In this document: positions 32,445 through 44,692 of the stretch, piece by piece | Layout of the letters: each line of letters opens with the position of its first letter | Numbering within the stretch: position 1 is the stretch's first letter | Source of the DNA: Rhipicephalus microplus | Taxonomy: Eukaryota > Arthropoda > Arachnida > Ixodida > Ixodidae | Assembly: GCF_043290135.1 (NCBI RefSeq) | Contig: NC_134701.1 | Location: 102,398,702 to 102,462,701, forward strand | Length of the DNA stretch: 64,000 nucleotides | Direction: 5' to 3' | Translations under genes and position numbers: made by a program | Notes under the pieces: model-generated | Told to the model about the DNA's origin: nothing | Seen by the model: the letters and a program-made list of their open reading frames with translations, nothing else | Databases searched by the model: none

Positions 32445-35400
32445 GAGATGCAGTTTTTGGAGGACAAACTGCATTCCAACACAGGACTCTAATTCCTCCA
32501 GCGCGCCCCTACAATATGATTGCGGTCACAGTTGAGGGAGTGGACGTTGATGCTTTGGTGGACACTGGGGCTGCGTTTTCTGTTATTCGTGCTGATTTGT
32601 GTGCCCGTCTTCGAAAAGTCACGACGCCTTATGATGGACCGACACTGGTTACAGCCCAGGGAACAATGATTCGCCCTTCCGCTCTCTGTACTGCCCGTGT
32701 ACTAATCGACGAAATTCTTCATTATATAGAATTTGCTGTGCTATCCCCGTGCTCCCATGAACTCATTTTAGGCTGGGACTTTCTTTCCTCTGCTTCTGCG
32801 GATATTTGCTGTGCACAACGTGTCGTCCATCTTACTGACACGGACCACTTGCTCAACGACGAAACCTACAGGCCACTTCGACTCATCGCTGCAGTAGACA
32901 TCGAGTTACCACCAAACGAACATCAATTAGTGACAGTTTTGTCCAACGACGTCGACTCTGGTGACATTTTGGTCACTCCGTCACCGTGTTGCCTTAATAA
33001 AGGCATAGCTCTGGCATCAGGTGTGGCTCGCTTCAACAATGGATCAACTGTCCTCGCTGCTACCAACACCACACAAGATAAAATTTTACTACCACGGGGC
33101 ACTACTGTCGCCTGCGTTGCCGATCTGCAGCCTGTGTGCGTTGTGCCTCTTACCCCTGTCTCCTCTAAAGGCCATCCTGCAGATCATGCTGCTCCCTCGG
33201 CCTTTACAGCAGCCATCAACAAAGACTTGAATGACTCACAGAAGCAGCAGTTGCTTGATTTGTTGGAAAAGCATGCAAACTCCTTTGACATTCATTCATC
33301 CACCCTGGGCCAGACAACTGGTACAGCACATCGTATTCAGACCGACGGAACATCCATTGTGCACCGCCGTCCGTACCGCGTCTCTCTAGCTGAACGAAAA
33401 ATCATTGAAGAAAACGTAGACGATACGCTCCAACGGGAGATAATCCGACCCTCAACCAGTCCTTGGTCGTCGCCCATCGTTCTGGTACGTAAAAAAGACG
33501 GTTCCGTACGATTTTGTGTCGATTACCGAGCACTCAATAAGATCACTAGAAAGGACGTATACCCCATGCCACGCATCGACGACGCCCTAGATTCTTTACA
33601 GGGTGCTGAATACCTTTCGAGCCTCGACTTGCGTTCCGGCTATTGGCAAATCCCCATGCACGAAGATGATAAAGAAAAAACTGCGTTTGCAACCCCGGAC
33701 GGCCTATACGAATTCAATGTTATGCCGTTCGGTCTATGCAATGCGCCCGCAACCTTTGAGCGCATGATTGACACCGTGCTGCGTGGCCTGAAATGGAAGA
33801 CTTGCCTATGTTATCTCGATGACATTGTTGTCTTTTCATCGACGCTTACTAAACATCTGCAACGCTTGGACGAGGTCCTGACTTGTCTTGCGGGCGCTGG
33901 TCTTCAAGTAACACCAAAAAGCGCCATTTCGCCAGCAGATCTATCAAGGTACTCGGTCATATTGTGAGCAAGGACGGAATTCGCCCAGACCCTGACAAAA
34001 CTGCTGCAGTGCTTCGCTTCCCTCGCCCTGAAAAACCAAAAGATTTGCGAAGTTTCCTTGGTCTCGCCTCTTACTTTCGGCGATTCATACAAAACTTTGC
34101 CTCCATAGCCGCACCACTTCATAAGCTACTTGCTTCCGGTATGCCCTTTCAGTGGTCTCAGGAATGTGAATCGGCTTTCGATAGGTTGAAGAGTGCCCTC
34201 ACGACCGACCCTGTACTTGCTCATTTTCACGATGATGCACCGACCTTCCTGCACACAGACGCTAGCGGCCGCGGTTTAGGAGCCGTGCTCCTGCAACGCG
34301 ACAACTCTTCGCGAGAGCGAGTCGTTGCATACGCCAGCCGCGTCCTCTCCGCAGCCGAGAGGAACTACACGATCACCGAGCAGGAGTGCCTCGCCATCGT
34401 TTGGTCAGTACAGAAATTTCGTCCATATCTCCATGGCCGCCATTTCACCATTGTGACCGACCACCATGCTTTATGTTGGCTTTCGACACTCAAGAACTTG
34501 TCGGGACGCCTCGGACGCTGGATTCTACGCCTCCAAGAATATGATTTTGAGATCGTGTACAAGTGTGGCAGGAAGCATAGTGACGCCGATGCTCTTTCTC
34601 GCTGCCCACTACCAGCGACTCCACTCGGGGTTTCCGCCATCGATTTGCACAACATGCCCTCGGAGTCCACGTCTACGGCGGTTTCCTCTCTCGCCTCTAT
34701 GAACCAGCTGCCTTCGGACGACCCGCACAATTTTCCTTCTCGACAGTTGGCTGACCCATACTGTCGACGTATTATAGACTACCTCACTGGCAGTTCCCGT
34801 CCACCTAATGCAAGGCTCCGTCGCCAACTCTCGCAATTTAAGCTGGACAACTCGGTGCTGTACCGCAAAATTTACCATCCTGACGGTCAGCGCTGGGTTC
34901 CCGTTCTACCCCGATCACTTCGGTCCGAAGTCCTCAGGGCACTTCATGACCATCCGACTGCTGGTCACCTTGGTTACCACAAAACCTACGATCGCCTTCG
35001 AAGTCGGTTTTATTGGCCAGGCATTACCACTAGTGTAGCTCGGTACGTCGGGTCCTGCACTACCTGCCAATGTAGAAAACTACCAACATCTGCTCCCGCC
35101 GGTAAACTACAGCCTCTTCCGTGCCCAGCCACACCATTCGAAGTTGTAGGCGTCGATCTTTATGGCCCCCTCCCAGTCAGTGCTGCTGGAAACCGGTGGA
35201 TAGTAACAGCCGTTGACCATTTGACGCGCTACGCCGAGACGGCATCCGTTACTACAGGTTCAGCTTCTGAGATTGCCGATTTCATCCTCCGAGCCATTAT
35301 ACTGCGTCATGGTGCTCCACGTGTGTTGCTCACTGACCGTGGAAGGGCCTTTCTTTCACAACTAGTGAACGAACTTCTTCAGGCCTCCGGCACAACTCAC

Positions 35401-36003
35401 AAGACTGCCTCTAGTTATCATCCCCAGACTAACGGCCTCACTGAGCGATTCCACCGCACTCTTGCTGACATGATCGCCGCCTATATTCAACCAGACCACG
35501 AAAACTGGGACGTTGTTCTACCATTCGTCACTTTCGCCTACAATACGGCCATTCAGCGAACAACCGGCTACTCGCCATTTTACCTAGTTTATGGACGCTC
35601 CCCTACTTCTTTCCTGGACGTCTCCTTCTTTACCTGCCAAGCGAATTCATCTCCATTCGCTTCAGAGGAATACGTTTCACGACTCGCACAGTGCCGCCAA
35701 CGAGCTCGTATAAACACTGAAGCCCGCCAGCAAGACAGAAAGCTAGTTTATGATGAATCGCATCGTGATGTATCCTTCCAACCTGGAGACGAAGTGCTCC
35801 TTTTGACGCCTGTTCGCACACCTGGTTTGTGTGACAAATTTCAGCCTCGGTTTATTGGGCCGTACACCGTCCTTGAAGAGACTTCACCAGTGAATTATCG
35901 CGTGACGCCACTTGTAACCCCAGCAGATCGCCGTTATCGAACTACAGAGGTCGTCCATGTCTCCCGTATGAAGCCCTTCATGCGACGTTCTTTGTCCCCT
36001 TGA
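32435..36003 (+). pseudogene. pol: Gypsy-1 pol (PR-RT-RNaseH-IN), one frameshift
   Basis: The -1 frame is open from the gag stop. Protease DTGA is at about 32561-32572. RT runs from SPWSSP (about 33464) through SLDLRSGYWQ (motif A Asp present) to YLDD (about 33812-33823). At about 33908-33910 one base is missing and the frame changes. It then continues unbroken: RNase H HTDAS near 34252 and SDADALSRC near 34580; integrase with an HHCC zinc site (about 34950-35085) and the D, D, E residues in GVDLYGPLP (about 35148), LLTDRG (about 35326) and NGLTERF (about 35430-35450); then a GPY-type C terminus near 35860. Otherwise complete, so a single-base repair or sequencing check decides its status. 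Confidence 0.92.
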
Positions 36004-36032
36004 CTTGCCACGGCCAGGCTGGCCGCTTTCAC

Positions 36033-36046
36033 GAGGGGGGAATTGA
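36033..36046 (+). promoter_or_regulatory. Gypsy-1 polypurine tract
   Basis: GAGGGGGGAATTGA lies directly before the 3' LTR, the plus-strand primer position in LTR elements. Confidence 0.85.
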
Positions 36047-36174
36047 TGTGGGCGTTTAGTATACGCATCCTCTTCACCAGTACATTATCATCATTATCAT
36101 GTGTGGCTCATGCATCGTAGCTGTCGGCTGCCGGTTTCTCGGGCCTAATAAAAAGTAATCCAGACCAAGACTTC

Positions 36175-36175
<1 letters not shown>
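36047..36175 (+). repeat. Gypsy-1 3' LTR
   Basis: Begins TGTGGGCGTTTAG, ends CAAGACTTCA. Shorter than the 5' LTR by 42 bp. Confidence 0.88.

Positions 36176-36241
<66 letters not shown>
36176..36241. repeat. (AT)n run right of Gypsy-1
   Basis: Uninterrupted AT dinucleotides directly after the 3' LTR. Confidence 0.97.
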
Positions 36242-36244
<3 letters not shown>

Positions 36245-38590
36245 GGTTAGGAGGACCGAGAAGAAAAGAGCTAAAGGTCACCGGCTCTGCTTTTTCCTGA
36301 ATAGTCGTTCCATCATTGGGTGGCCACACTCCGATTTTTCGTATGGTAGATTATTACCAAAACTTCATGCCTCCTGCCATGTGGATGCACTGAAAGTTGA
36401 TTCGAATGAACAAACCTGTGATTTTTCCTGCTCTCACTGATCGCAATGTGTGACCAGGTTCAGGTTCCGGAGTACATTGCTGCTTTGCTATGCAGAGTTA
36501 CTTCAGGCTTCCTGAGGTTTTGTCACAGCATTCACAAAACTTCTCACGGGGCAGGTATGACGTTATAACCCCCTCAAATTTATAATTCGTCCAAAAGTGA
36601 TCCGAGTAAACCAGGCTGCCGCCAAATATGACCGAATTAACGAGAGCTCGAGGTCCTATTGCCATGCATATGCTGCCCGGTAACAGAAAACACGTCTGAA
36701 TAAATGAATTTTCTAATTGACGAATTGACGAGTGTCGAATGAACGAAGTTGTGCCAGTGCTTGTGATTTTACTTGTTTAAGCCCTTCTATACACAAGCGA
36801 ATTAATAGACGCAGTGATGTTTCAACCTTGATATAATCGGAGTACAGTACTTCAAAGCACCAAAAGAACGATCGTTTATCAGAGGCTAGGATGCAGCCCT
36901 GTTACACGGGTCACTCTTGATACGTAAATGACTGCACTGTGTTCCTAAAGTTTATGCACATGATGACTAGTTTTGCTTTCCACAAAAAAGCTCTTATCAG
37001 AAATATTGGGAGATATTTTAGGAAAATTAAAATTTCTTATCTGAACACTAACTAGGCTGCCATGTAACGCGATTTGTATTAATATTTGGCCAAAATGTGA
37101 GCGCTCATGGTCTTACCTTAACTAGTTCTTTTGTTCTTTAGAATAATAGAATATCATATTTTTTCATAAATGTTAATCATTCGACATTAGTCATAGGAAA
37201 GCATTTCTGTGATGTGCTGCATGAAAAGTTTGCTTTTTTTAAAAAGAGCGGGTGAACTTTAGTGGTGCAGTTGAAAAAGAGCTTGGTCTAATCAAGCACG
37301 TCCAATGGGATCCGAGCTGCTTTCTGTGTAAACTGCCTAAATTGTCACCAGCCATAGATAACTGACTTGTAAATATAATACAACTTGGTGGTGCATATCT
37401 CAGGACTACAAAAGATCCGTCGCGTGTTACGTCGTAGCAGTGGTCTCTCAGAAAACATTGAGAAGTGCAACACGACTTAAAACATCTCTCAAGACGATCC
37501 TGGGTTCACATTTCTATGAGTCGGAATTTAGGTTTTATATAAAACAGGAAGAACACCTAGATGACGTTTGCTGATAGGAGAAAAAAAACGTTGATAATAC
37601 CTAAGAATTTTGATTCATTTAGGCACTGCATGACCTTTTAAACATCAAAACGTGTGCTATGCCGCAAAGCCATAAGTGTTTTTTTTTTTCAGCAATATCA
37701 TAGAAACTTGGATATAAAGAAGAAGTTGCATGTGCAGTTAGTATCACAAAGCAAACAAATTAGACACCGGTGCTCAGCTTCTCACCCCTTTGAGTCTTCT
37801 TGCCTTAGCATTTATCTCACTCTGCGGCATTCTGTAAAAGCAAAAGAAAGACATATATTTGTGAACTCGACGCAAGCACGATCATAAACAATGTCTGTAA
37901 GGCGTGTGATGCAGTAGTAAAATGGACCAATAATGTTCGACAAGGAGAAGCAGAACGAGCAAGAAGGGCAGACTGCTGAACGTCACTGGTGGCAGCGCGA
38001 ATGGATAGAGTAATGGGGAATAGCGATAACGCCGGGGAACTCTGGCATACTTCAAAAGGGTTATTCAAACGAGAAATAGCACAATGTGTATGGTTCCTGT
38101 TAACTTATTTTGTTATGCTTCTCATCGCTCACTTTCAAAAAACCCAGATTTTTCTCGCCCACATTCTTAGAGAATGTAAGGTTTGCAAGGTGAAGTTTGC
38201 GTAATATGACTTTCAAAAAAGATGGTTCCAGATTCAGGCCCTGAAATGGCTTTCCTGATCACTTTCTTTAGAGCGCCTTGCTCAATAGCATAAAACAAAA
38301 CTTGTAACGAATAATCAGAAGGAGCTTTCTTCGTGAAAGTAAGTGAGCTCCTGTTGCCAAGCTCTTGTCCACAGAAAAGTTGCTGAAAATGTTCATTATT
38401 TGCAAGTGGTATTAGCTATCTCAGATATTCAATAATGCGCTCAACAAAGTAAATGGCCAAGTTTCTCTCTTAGGACGTATGGGAGCCCTGCGTAGCACTT
38501 AGTATTTTCACCTAAGTTGCGATCGCAAAACTGTGTACTTAACACTTCTTTGAGTATCGTGAGTCATTTTTAAAATTCTGTACTGTTCAC
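36242..38590. other. Unassigned sequence
   Basis: About 2.3 kb, AT-rich, no frame above about 85 codons and no recognisable domain, repeat or RNA. Confidence 0.5.
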
Positions 38591-38870
38591 TATTTATAAA
38601 GCTAAAACTGTTAGATAGTGCACAATATAATATTTTAAGGCGTTTTCTGTACGTTTTGCATCGCAATAACTAGAGCGTCGTATTTTTGTGAAGTTGCAAC
38701 TGGCATAAAGTGCTCAGTAGAGCAATTCAAGTTGTTTTCTGAAAGATAAAAACGGCGATAACTGAAGAGACGTATATCTATGAAGTTACACTGGTAAATA
38801 GTGCGCAGTACAATATTTTCAGCTGTTTTCTGTAGGTTAAAAACTGTAATAGCCGATAGCGTCATATTGT
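38591..38870. repeat. Tandem repeat, three diverged units of about 92 bp
   Basis: Units starting near 38591, 38681 and 38773 share the order AGTT-AACTG, ATAGTGC-CAGTA, TATTTT-AG, GTTTTCTGTA, AAAAC-G, ATAAC and AGCGTC. Divergence is about 30% by eye. Confidence 0.6.
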
Positions 38871-39667
38871 CAACAAACAGATGCACAATGTAAGCTGAGA
38901 ATTTAGCATCGCTCAGTCAAGAGCTAGGATGAAAAGTAAGAAATGACAAAAAATTCTCGCTGAAACGAAGTCTTCTAGGGGTCGGTGTCACGTGAAAAAA
39001 AAAGCCAACTAAGTGACTATCTTAACATAACGAGTTTAGCGCTAAAAAGTCTTACGCATGTCAGAGATAGACTACCGACAACCGCCTTCTGCAATCGTTC
39101 TCTCACATGTGTACGTACTTCTTCTGCAGCGCTAAAATAACCATGTTATGTAACCGCCAACTCAACCAACAGCAAGGTCTTATCAGATGAATGACGGCAT
39201 CGCACTGCTTGATTTTCATACGGGCGTTTGAAGACTACGCGGTTGTTGTATCATCTCTACTTTTGTTCAATATCGTTTTTCTTGTGCTGCTCAATGTGAG
39301 TACATTTAAACTCGCCCGATTGCTATCTTTTCACAGTGATTTCCATCACTGTGCGCTACTGCATGCATGATTATCCACGCTTGCTACCTTATTTCTCGGC
39401 GGAAGGGGGGTGGTGGTGTAATGTTGCACTATAGCTTCCCTAGTTATGGTAGTTCACACAGATTGCTTATTAGATTGATGCAGGAGCCCATATCCGACAT
39501 AGCAACAATGATGAAAAACGACAAAACTCCCACACAGCTGAAGCTAGTACATAAAGATTTCAGCTCCTGGCATAATACCTTCATTTACGATGTGAACCAC
39601 GTCCGTTGCTGTGAGCAACGTTGCATCACCTTTTTCCGCGTCTGTCTCTAGTGTCACGTCGATGTTG
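38871..39667. other. Unassigned sequence
   Basis: No supportable gene. A 94-codon plus frame at 39367-39651 has no motif. Confidence 0.45.
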
Positions 39668-39681
39668 ACAGACAGACAGAA

Positions 39682-39713
<32 letters not shown>

Positions 39714-39830
39714 GGACGGACGGACGGACGGACGGACAGACGGACGGACAGACGGACGGACAGACGGACGAACAGACGGACGGTCGGACGGATGGACAGA
39801 CGGACGGACGGACGGACGGACGGACGGACG

Positions 39831-39920
<90 letters not shown>

Positions 39921-39922
39921 CA
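39668..39922. repeat. Compound (GACA)n/(GACG)n/(GCAG)n microsatellite
   Basis: About 255 bp in blocks: GACA, then GACG mixed with GACA, then GACA again, then pure GCAG/CAGG. It yields long spurious frames on both strands. Confidence 0.95.
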
Positions 39923-39924
39923 CA

Positions 39925-40395
39925 GAACTTCATTGAGGTCCTGAGGAATATTACTCCAAGGAGGTAGAGCAGCGGGCCGCTCCCACGTCGGAACGAATAG
40001 GCCGAGCCTCACCGCCGCGTCGTGACCCCTCTGGACAGCCCAGAGTTGGTGTGCAAGTTCTGAGCTCCTGAGCGCAGAGCTTCAATCTTCTTCGGTGATG
40101 TTCCGAGAATCGCGTGATGAGGGGCGCTAACGTGGATACAGCGCCACAATCTGGGCATGTTAGAATAATGCTTTCAATAAACTGGTTGGGGGAACGAAGG
40201 CTGGGGTACGACCTGGTTTGAAGCATGAAAGTTTAGATGCCTGGGCCCTACAAAGTTGCATGTGAGGAAGGGGGAAAATCTTACTGTCCAGCCGGTAATG
40301 TTTGGTCACCTCATTGAAAGTGAGGAGAAGATCCCTAAATACCATTAGGTTGGAGTCTAAAGGTTCCGCGGGCTACCCAGCGTGGTGAGTAAATT
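39925..40395 (-). pseudogene. RNase H-type LINE, C-terminal fragment
   Basis: Minus-strand pieces in shifting frames recall the end of an arthropod LINE ORF2: HYRLDSKIFPLPHMQLCRAQ (about 40310-40250), then a CPDCG zinc-binding start (about 40170), then ALRSSELAHQLWAVQRGHDA (about 40080-40020) and LGLFVPTWERP. At least two frameshifts. The compound microsatellite abuts its 3' side. Family call from motif memory. Confidence 0.6.
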
Positions 40396-41700
40396 CGCGT
40401 GCTAGAGCGTGGGCAATCTCGCGATACAAGTTTGTTTGTCTCTGGTTATGAACTTGATGATCTGTCGCAGAAATCTCGCAATATTCTTTCTAATCTGTCG
40501 GCGTGGTCTCGTAATAATGCTCTAACAATTAACAGCTCAAAATCGAAAGCCATATTGTTCAGGGCGAGAGGCAGCCAATCTTGTTTCAATCAACACTTAT
40601 TCTTAGACGGTGCTCCCATTGAAATTTCGAGGAAATACAAAGTGTTAGGCGTTACGTTTTCAGAACACATGAATTGGACCGATCACGTTGAACTAATATC
40701 ACAATCGTTGTAATCTGCCGCTGGTGCGCTGTTGCGCTGTCGGCATTTTTTTCCGTAGAAGGTGAAGTTCAAATATATTACGCCTTGTTTGAATCACATC
40801 TTCACTATTGTGCGCTTGTATGGGCCACCACCACGAAAGCTAATATTCGTACTCTTCTTCAGCTTCAAAAACGCGCGCTTCGACAAATAGCCAATGTACC
40901 CTATTTTCATCCTAGCGCTTAACTTTTTCAAAAACATAATATAATACGTGCAACAAATCTTTACGAATACCGACTTTTATGTTCATTTTGTTTCGGTTCC
41001 GACAATATCAAATCCTTCCTAAAACATACGTCACGACTCGAATACAAAAAAGTGACTCGCGCACTCGTAGCCCAGACAGGTGGTCAGTACCATTCAGACG
41101 CACAAATTATCTTATGCAGTCACTACGACATAGCCTACCTTCGTTGTTAAACAAAGTGCAAGGGAAACATTTACTCCGAATACTTTGACTCACAAACAAA
41201 TTAGACAATACTCTTGTAAATCGGAATGAACATATAAAAGACATCGTTAATACATTTTCGCAATTTCTCTTATATAATCTACTTCGCGCTCAGTGTTTCA
41301 ATATACAAAGTATCATCATATTGTGCATCATGGTCATTTTTATAGCAGTGCTTTTCTTAGTGTTGTAAATACTATTGTTTCTTATGTATCACAAAGTACT
41401 GTCACATCTCTTCTCACATAGGCATTACATTTCTATGTTATTTTTAAGTACCATGTGTTCGTTGGAAATCACTAGTGTTATTCAACATGTTGCAAGTTTC
41501 TAGTTTCAATTGAAATGGTGTATTATATTTGCATATATGCTAAACATCTGTATTTATGTTGGCTTTAGTGTTACTGCTGCCATGTGAGGGCCTTCAGGCA
41601 CATTCAAGTTCTACTTTGCAGCTTCTCGCCTGAAGGACCCCCAACAATTTCGTTGGAAAATAAAAGCATTTCTGATTTCTGAGTCTGATTCTGAATCTCG
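40396..41700 (+). mobile_element. CR1/L2-like LINE, decayed 3' half
   Basis: 5'-truncated element. It includes the RT fragment at 40399-40713 and a 3' UTR that ends near AATAAAAGCATTTCTGATTTC and TCTGATTCTGAATC. Before the end, CCTTCAGGC (about 41592) and GCCTGAAGG (about 41624) can form a hairpin, a feature seen at the 3' ends of some CR1/L2 LINEs. Confidence 0.68.
40399..41160 (+). pseudogene. LINE reverse transcriptase remnant
   Basis: The first frame (40399-40713) contains LSAWSRNNALTINSSKSKAI and KVLGVTFSEHMNWTDHVE, the palm-to-thumb region after the catalytic box in CR1-like elements. A stop at 40711-40713 and later stops and shifts (matches such as YITPCLNHIF and LLQLQKRALRQIANV in other frames) show decay. 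The catalytic motif is not present. Confidence 0.68.
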
Positions 41701-42068
41701 TTTAGGTTTGCCGTGGAGGTCAGATGTGATCCGAGGTGAGCCGGAAACCAAATAATGGAGTGTTCTGAAATATCCCTATTACCCAAAATGTGAGCTACTT
41801 CAACCGATAATGATTCAGGTGCAAAGGCTCGCACAGCCACTTGTGAGTCGTGAGCTGAACAGGTAGCCGTAACTCTCGCCCTCCTGGACGACTCAATGAT
41901 GATATCACAAATTTTTATGAATGGCACTTATTTCCCTTGTTTCAGTCGTGAACATAATAGTCCTATATAATTTTATTGTCGGTTATTTGGTTTGGTTTCA
42001 TATACCTGAACGACAGAAAAAACTTCATAGAGAAGTGTGGCAGCTTGGGCTAGTTGGTATGGCATGAC
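41701..42068. other. Unassigned sequence
   Basis: Nothing recognised. Confidence 0.4.
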
Positions 42069-42172
42069 GATAGTTATAGCGCGAGAACAAAACGACGACA
42101 CAGAGAAAAGAAGCACACGAAAGACACGTTCTTGTCTCTGTGTCGTCGTTTTGTTCTCACGCTATAACTATC
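42069..42172. repeat. Foldback repeat 1
   Basis: Arms of about 37 bp (42069-42105 and 42136-42172) are inverse copies with about one mismatch: GATAGTTATAGCGCGAGAAC against GTTCTCACGCTATAACTATC, continuing through AAAACGACGACACAGAG. The loop is about 30 bp. I associate this sequence with repetitive DNA in tick genomes. Confidence 0.85.
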
Positions 42173-42686
42173 TTCATCGAGAAGTTGGCAAGGTTAATGG
42201 CACTTGCTTGATCTCGCCTAAATGACAGCCAGGAATCGTAGAACTATGGCCACTATGTCACCCCTCTGGACAGCTCGGCATTCCGTCTCGGAGGGGAAGC
42301 TGAGCAACGCCTTCTTAGAACACACACAACCGTCATAGGCATCTCACTCATCGCTGTCATTTCACCCATTAATATTGTAGCACACGCTACAGGGTGCCCC
42401 ACCGCAGAGGCATAGTTGTTATGGTGCTCAAGCTCGGGTGCGAAATTGCAGATTTGAAACTCATCTGCGGCTTATGCTTTTTCGAACGAGTAGGAAATGC
42501 TGAAGACAATTGCGGATTTTTGGTTACCGTATTTTAGTGTCATTCGTCTGAGCTCACGAGGATCTGGGTGAATGAGCTAATATAATATGCCTGATTTAGT
42601 TACAATCCTACATTGTGAATAGTGTACTGTCATGTTAGTCATGTTTTGAACTCTCACTCATGCTCGACATACGCGCAAGACCTGAC
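42173..42686. other. Unassigned sequence
   Basis: Near 42240-42300 a CACCCCTCTGGACAGC piece resembles the LINE fragment at 40030; too short to assign. Confidence 0.35.
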
Positions 42687-42813
42687 TTAGAAAAATTGCG
42701 CTAGAGTTGCTGCGGAAAACGAAGGTAAAGAGGAGACAAACAGCAAGTGGTCAGTACATCTTAGTCTCTTCCCTAACTCTGTTTTCCGCAGCGACAGTGG
42801 CGCAATTTTTCTC
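42687..42813. repeat. Foldback repeat 2
   Basis: Imperfect arms of about 50 bp (42687-42736 and 42764-42813): GAAAAATTGCGC and GCTGCGGAAAAC are shared in inverse, with mismatches between. Unrelated in sequence to foldback 1. Confidence 0.75.
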
Positions 42814-44050
42814 AGTATTAAAAAACCAACTAGTTCAATACCTCGGTTCGCCAACATTTAGCTCATGACCTGCTTTGCAAGTTTTCGTGTATTAGAAAGT
42901 CTTACAGAAAGTACAGCTTCCTAAATAAGACCAGCTCTAAGTGAATTAGTGTGTCGTCTGTGTTGCACTTGAGGCAATTCCTTGTTATGAAACTGTCTGA
43001 ATAGCTATGTGTGTCATATTCGGCAAGTTGCCTTTCATGCAAAAAGTTCATTTTTAATCTGCTGGGTGTCATTGTGAACGCCTTTAGAATTTAGCGCTAT
43101 AGTGGTCACGGCTGTGTACGACACCTTTCATTGAAATGATGAGTGCACTTATTTACTTGCGAGATGAAAAATAGTTCTGGTATAAGCCAATATCGCATAA
43201 TATAAAACGCGCTTACTTTGACTGACCCAGCTGATAAAATACCTGCTCGAAACTACGTGCAATCGAACTGTTCTCGGCTAGTCTAGGCAGCACAAATGTT
43301 GCTTAGGTAGCACGCTCCTGGTTCTGATGCTGCAAAAATTAGTTTTATATATAATAAAGCAAAGGTCACGATTTGAAAGGCCTGAAAACATAATTTTCCT
43401 TGTGGGCCCATTTCCTTTTGTGTAAACGCGTCATTGGTGAAAGACGGGAACAAGGACCCAAATAGCCCCAAGCTAGAACTGATTCCGCCAATCGAGCAAA
43501 ATGAGGCTTATCGCCACCGGAAGCATTGCATGAATGGCACGGTCTTCTCGAATAAACAATCACGCAATAGCATGCATGAGTGGATACATGTGTTTACAAT
43601 AGCAAAGCAGCTGTTACCGACGAAAAGAACTCTTTTTTATAATACTGGAAATACTTCACTGCTTTTATATACTCCCACCTGTGGGTTTTTTTCTCTTTCA
43701 CCCTAACAGTTTCACTCGTGGGAGAGATTCTTCATGGCTTGCCTTCGATGCCACATATAGAGTATAGATCTTGCTCCTTTTTAACGTGAAATAGCGAAGC
43801 TTATAATAGACAGTTATAGTTTACCGTTAGCGTAATTGCAGAGGTTAACAAAATGGCGTTGCGGTGCAGCAAATGTTCGTTGAAGACAGTCTCTTATAGT
43901 TCAGCAGGATAGCGTTTGCGTGGTTTACGTGCCCCAGTCGAGTTGATCGCGCCACCTTTTGGAGCTTTGAAAAGTAAGAAGAATAAAAGAAAAGAAAACA
44001 AGAACGTCTGACTGTGTCACGAGACGAATTATTGTCAGAAGATTGTTTAA
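42814..44050. other. Unassigned sequence
   Basis: About 1.2 kb without recognisable features. A 90-codon frame at 43434-43706 has no motif. Confidence 0.45.
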
Positions 44051-44192
44051 GGCCTAGGCACATTCAAAATGGGAAGCTATATAAAAAACTACGCTAACTT
44101 ATCCGTAATACTCGGTCATTAGGCCTAGACACATTTGAAACGGGAAGCTATATAAAAAACCTAGCTAACTTATCCGAAATACTCGGTCGTCA
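44051..44192. repeat. Tandem duplication, two 71-bp units
   Basis: Both units run from GGCCTAG through GGGAAGCTATATAAAAAAC to ATACTCGGTC with about ten differences. Confidence 0.85.
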
Positions 44193-44692
44193 AAGCCAAC
44201 TGCAAGCATGCGAAAGCACATTAAAGAGTCGTTAGCTACAAACAAAGTGAACCTTTCAGCAACTACGTCAAAATCACTTCGAAGTGGGCGTCCGAGAGCA
44301 CCGCCATGTTTTATGTGCACTACGTACGCCTACCTTAACAAGGTAACAATAAACCTGAAAAATATAACCCATGCTATAAGCAGTGTGGGTAAAGTACGTA
44401 TTTGCGCATGCGCACTTTGATGATGCTATCACGGTAAGCCCGGTATAATATAACTGTCTATTAACGCCTGAAGCATCCCAATCTTGTTTAAGTAAATCTG
44501 CTTTTGAAAGCCATCAGCCCCAAAAGCTAGCAGATCACTGGAAGTGCATAAACAGCAACAATAGCTGTGCAAGAACATCAAGAAGCTGAGCAAAACCGTG
44601 ATACTCGATATAAAACACAGTTTGAAAATAAGCGTTAGCCAACCGCTGGAAAACCCGGCGCAACAGCCGATTTGTATAAGAAAAAAAAAATT
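44193..44692. other. Unassigned sequence
   Basis: Nothing recognised. Confidence 0.4.

Noticed and set aside
39544..40012. Cys-rich and Asp/Arg-rich 89-129-codon frames
   Set aside because: Translation of the compound tetranucleotide microsatellite, open on both strands.
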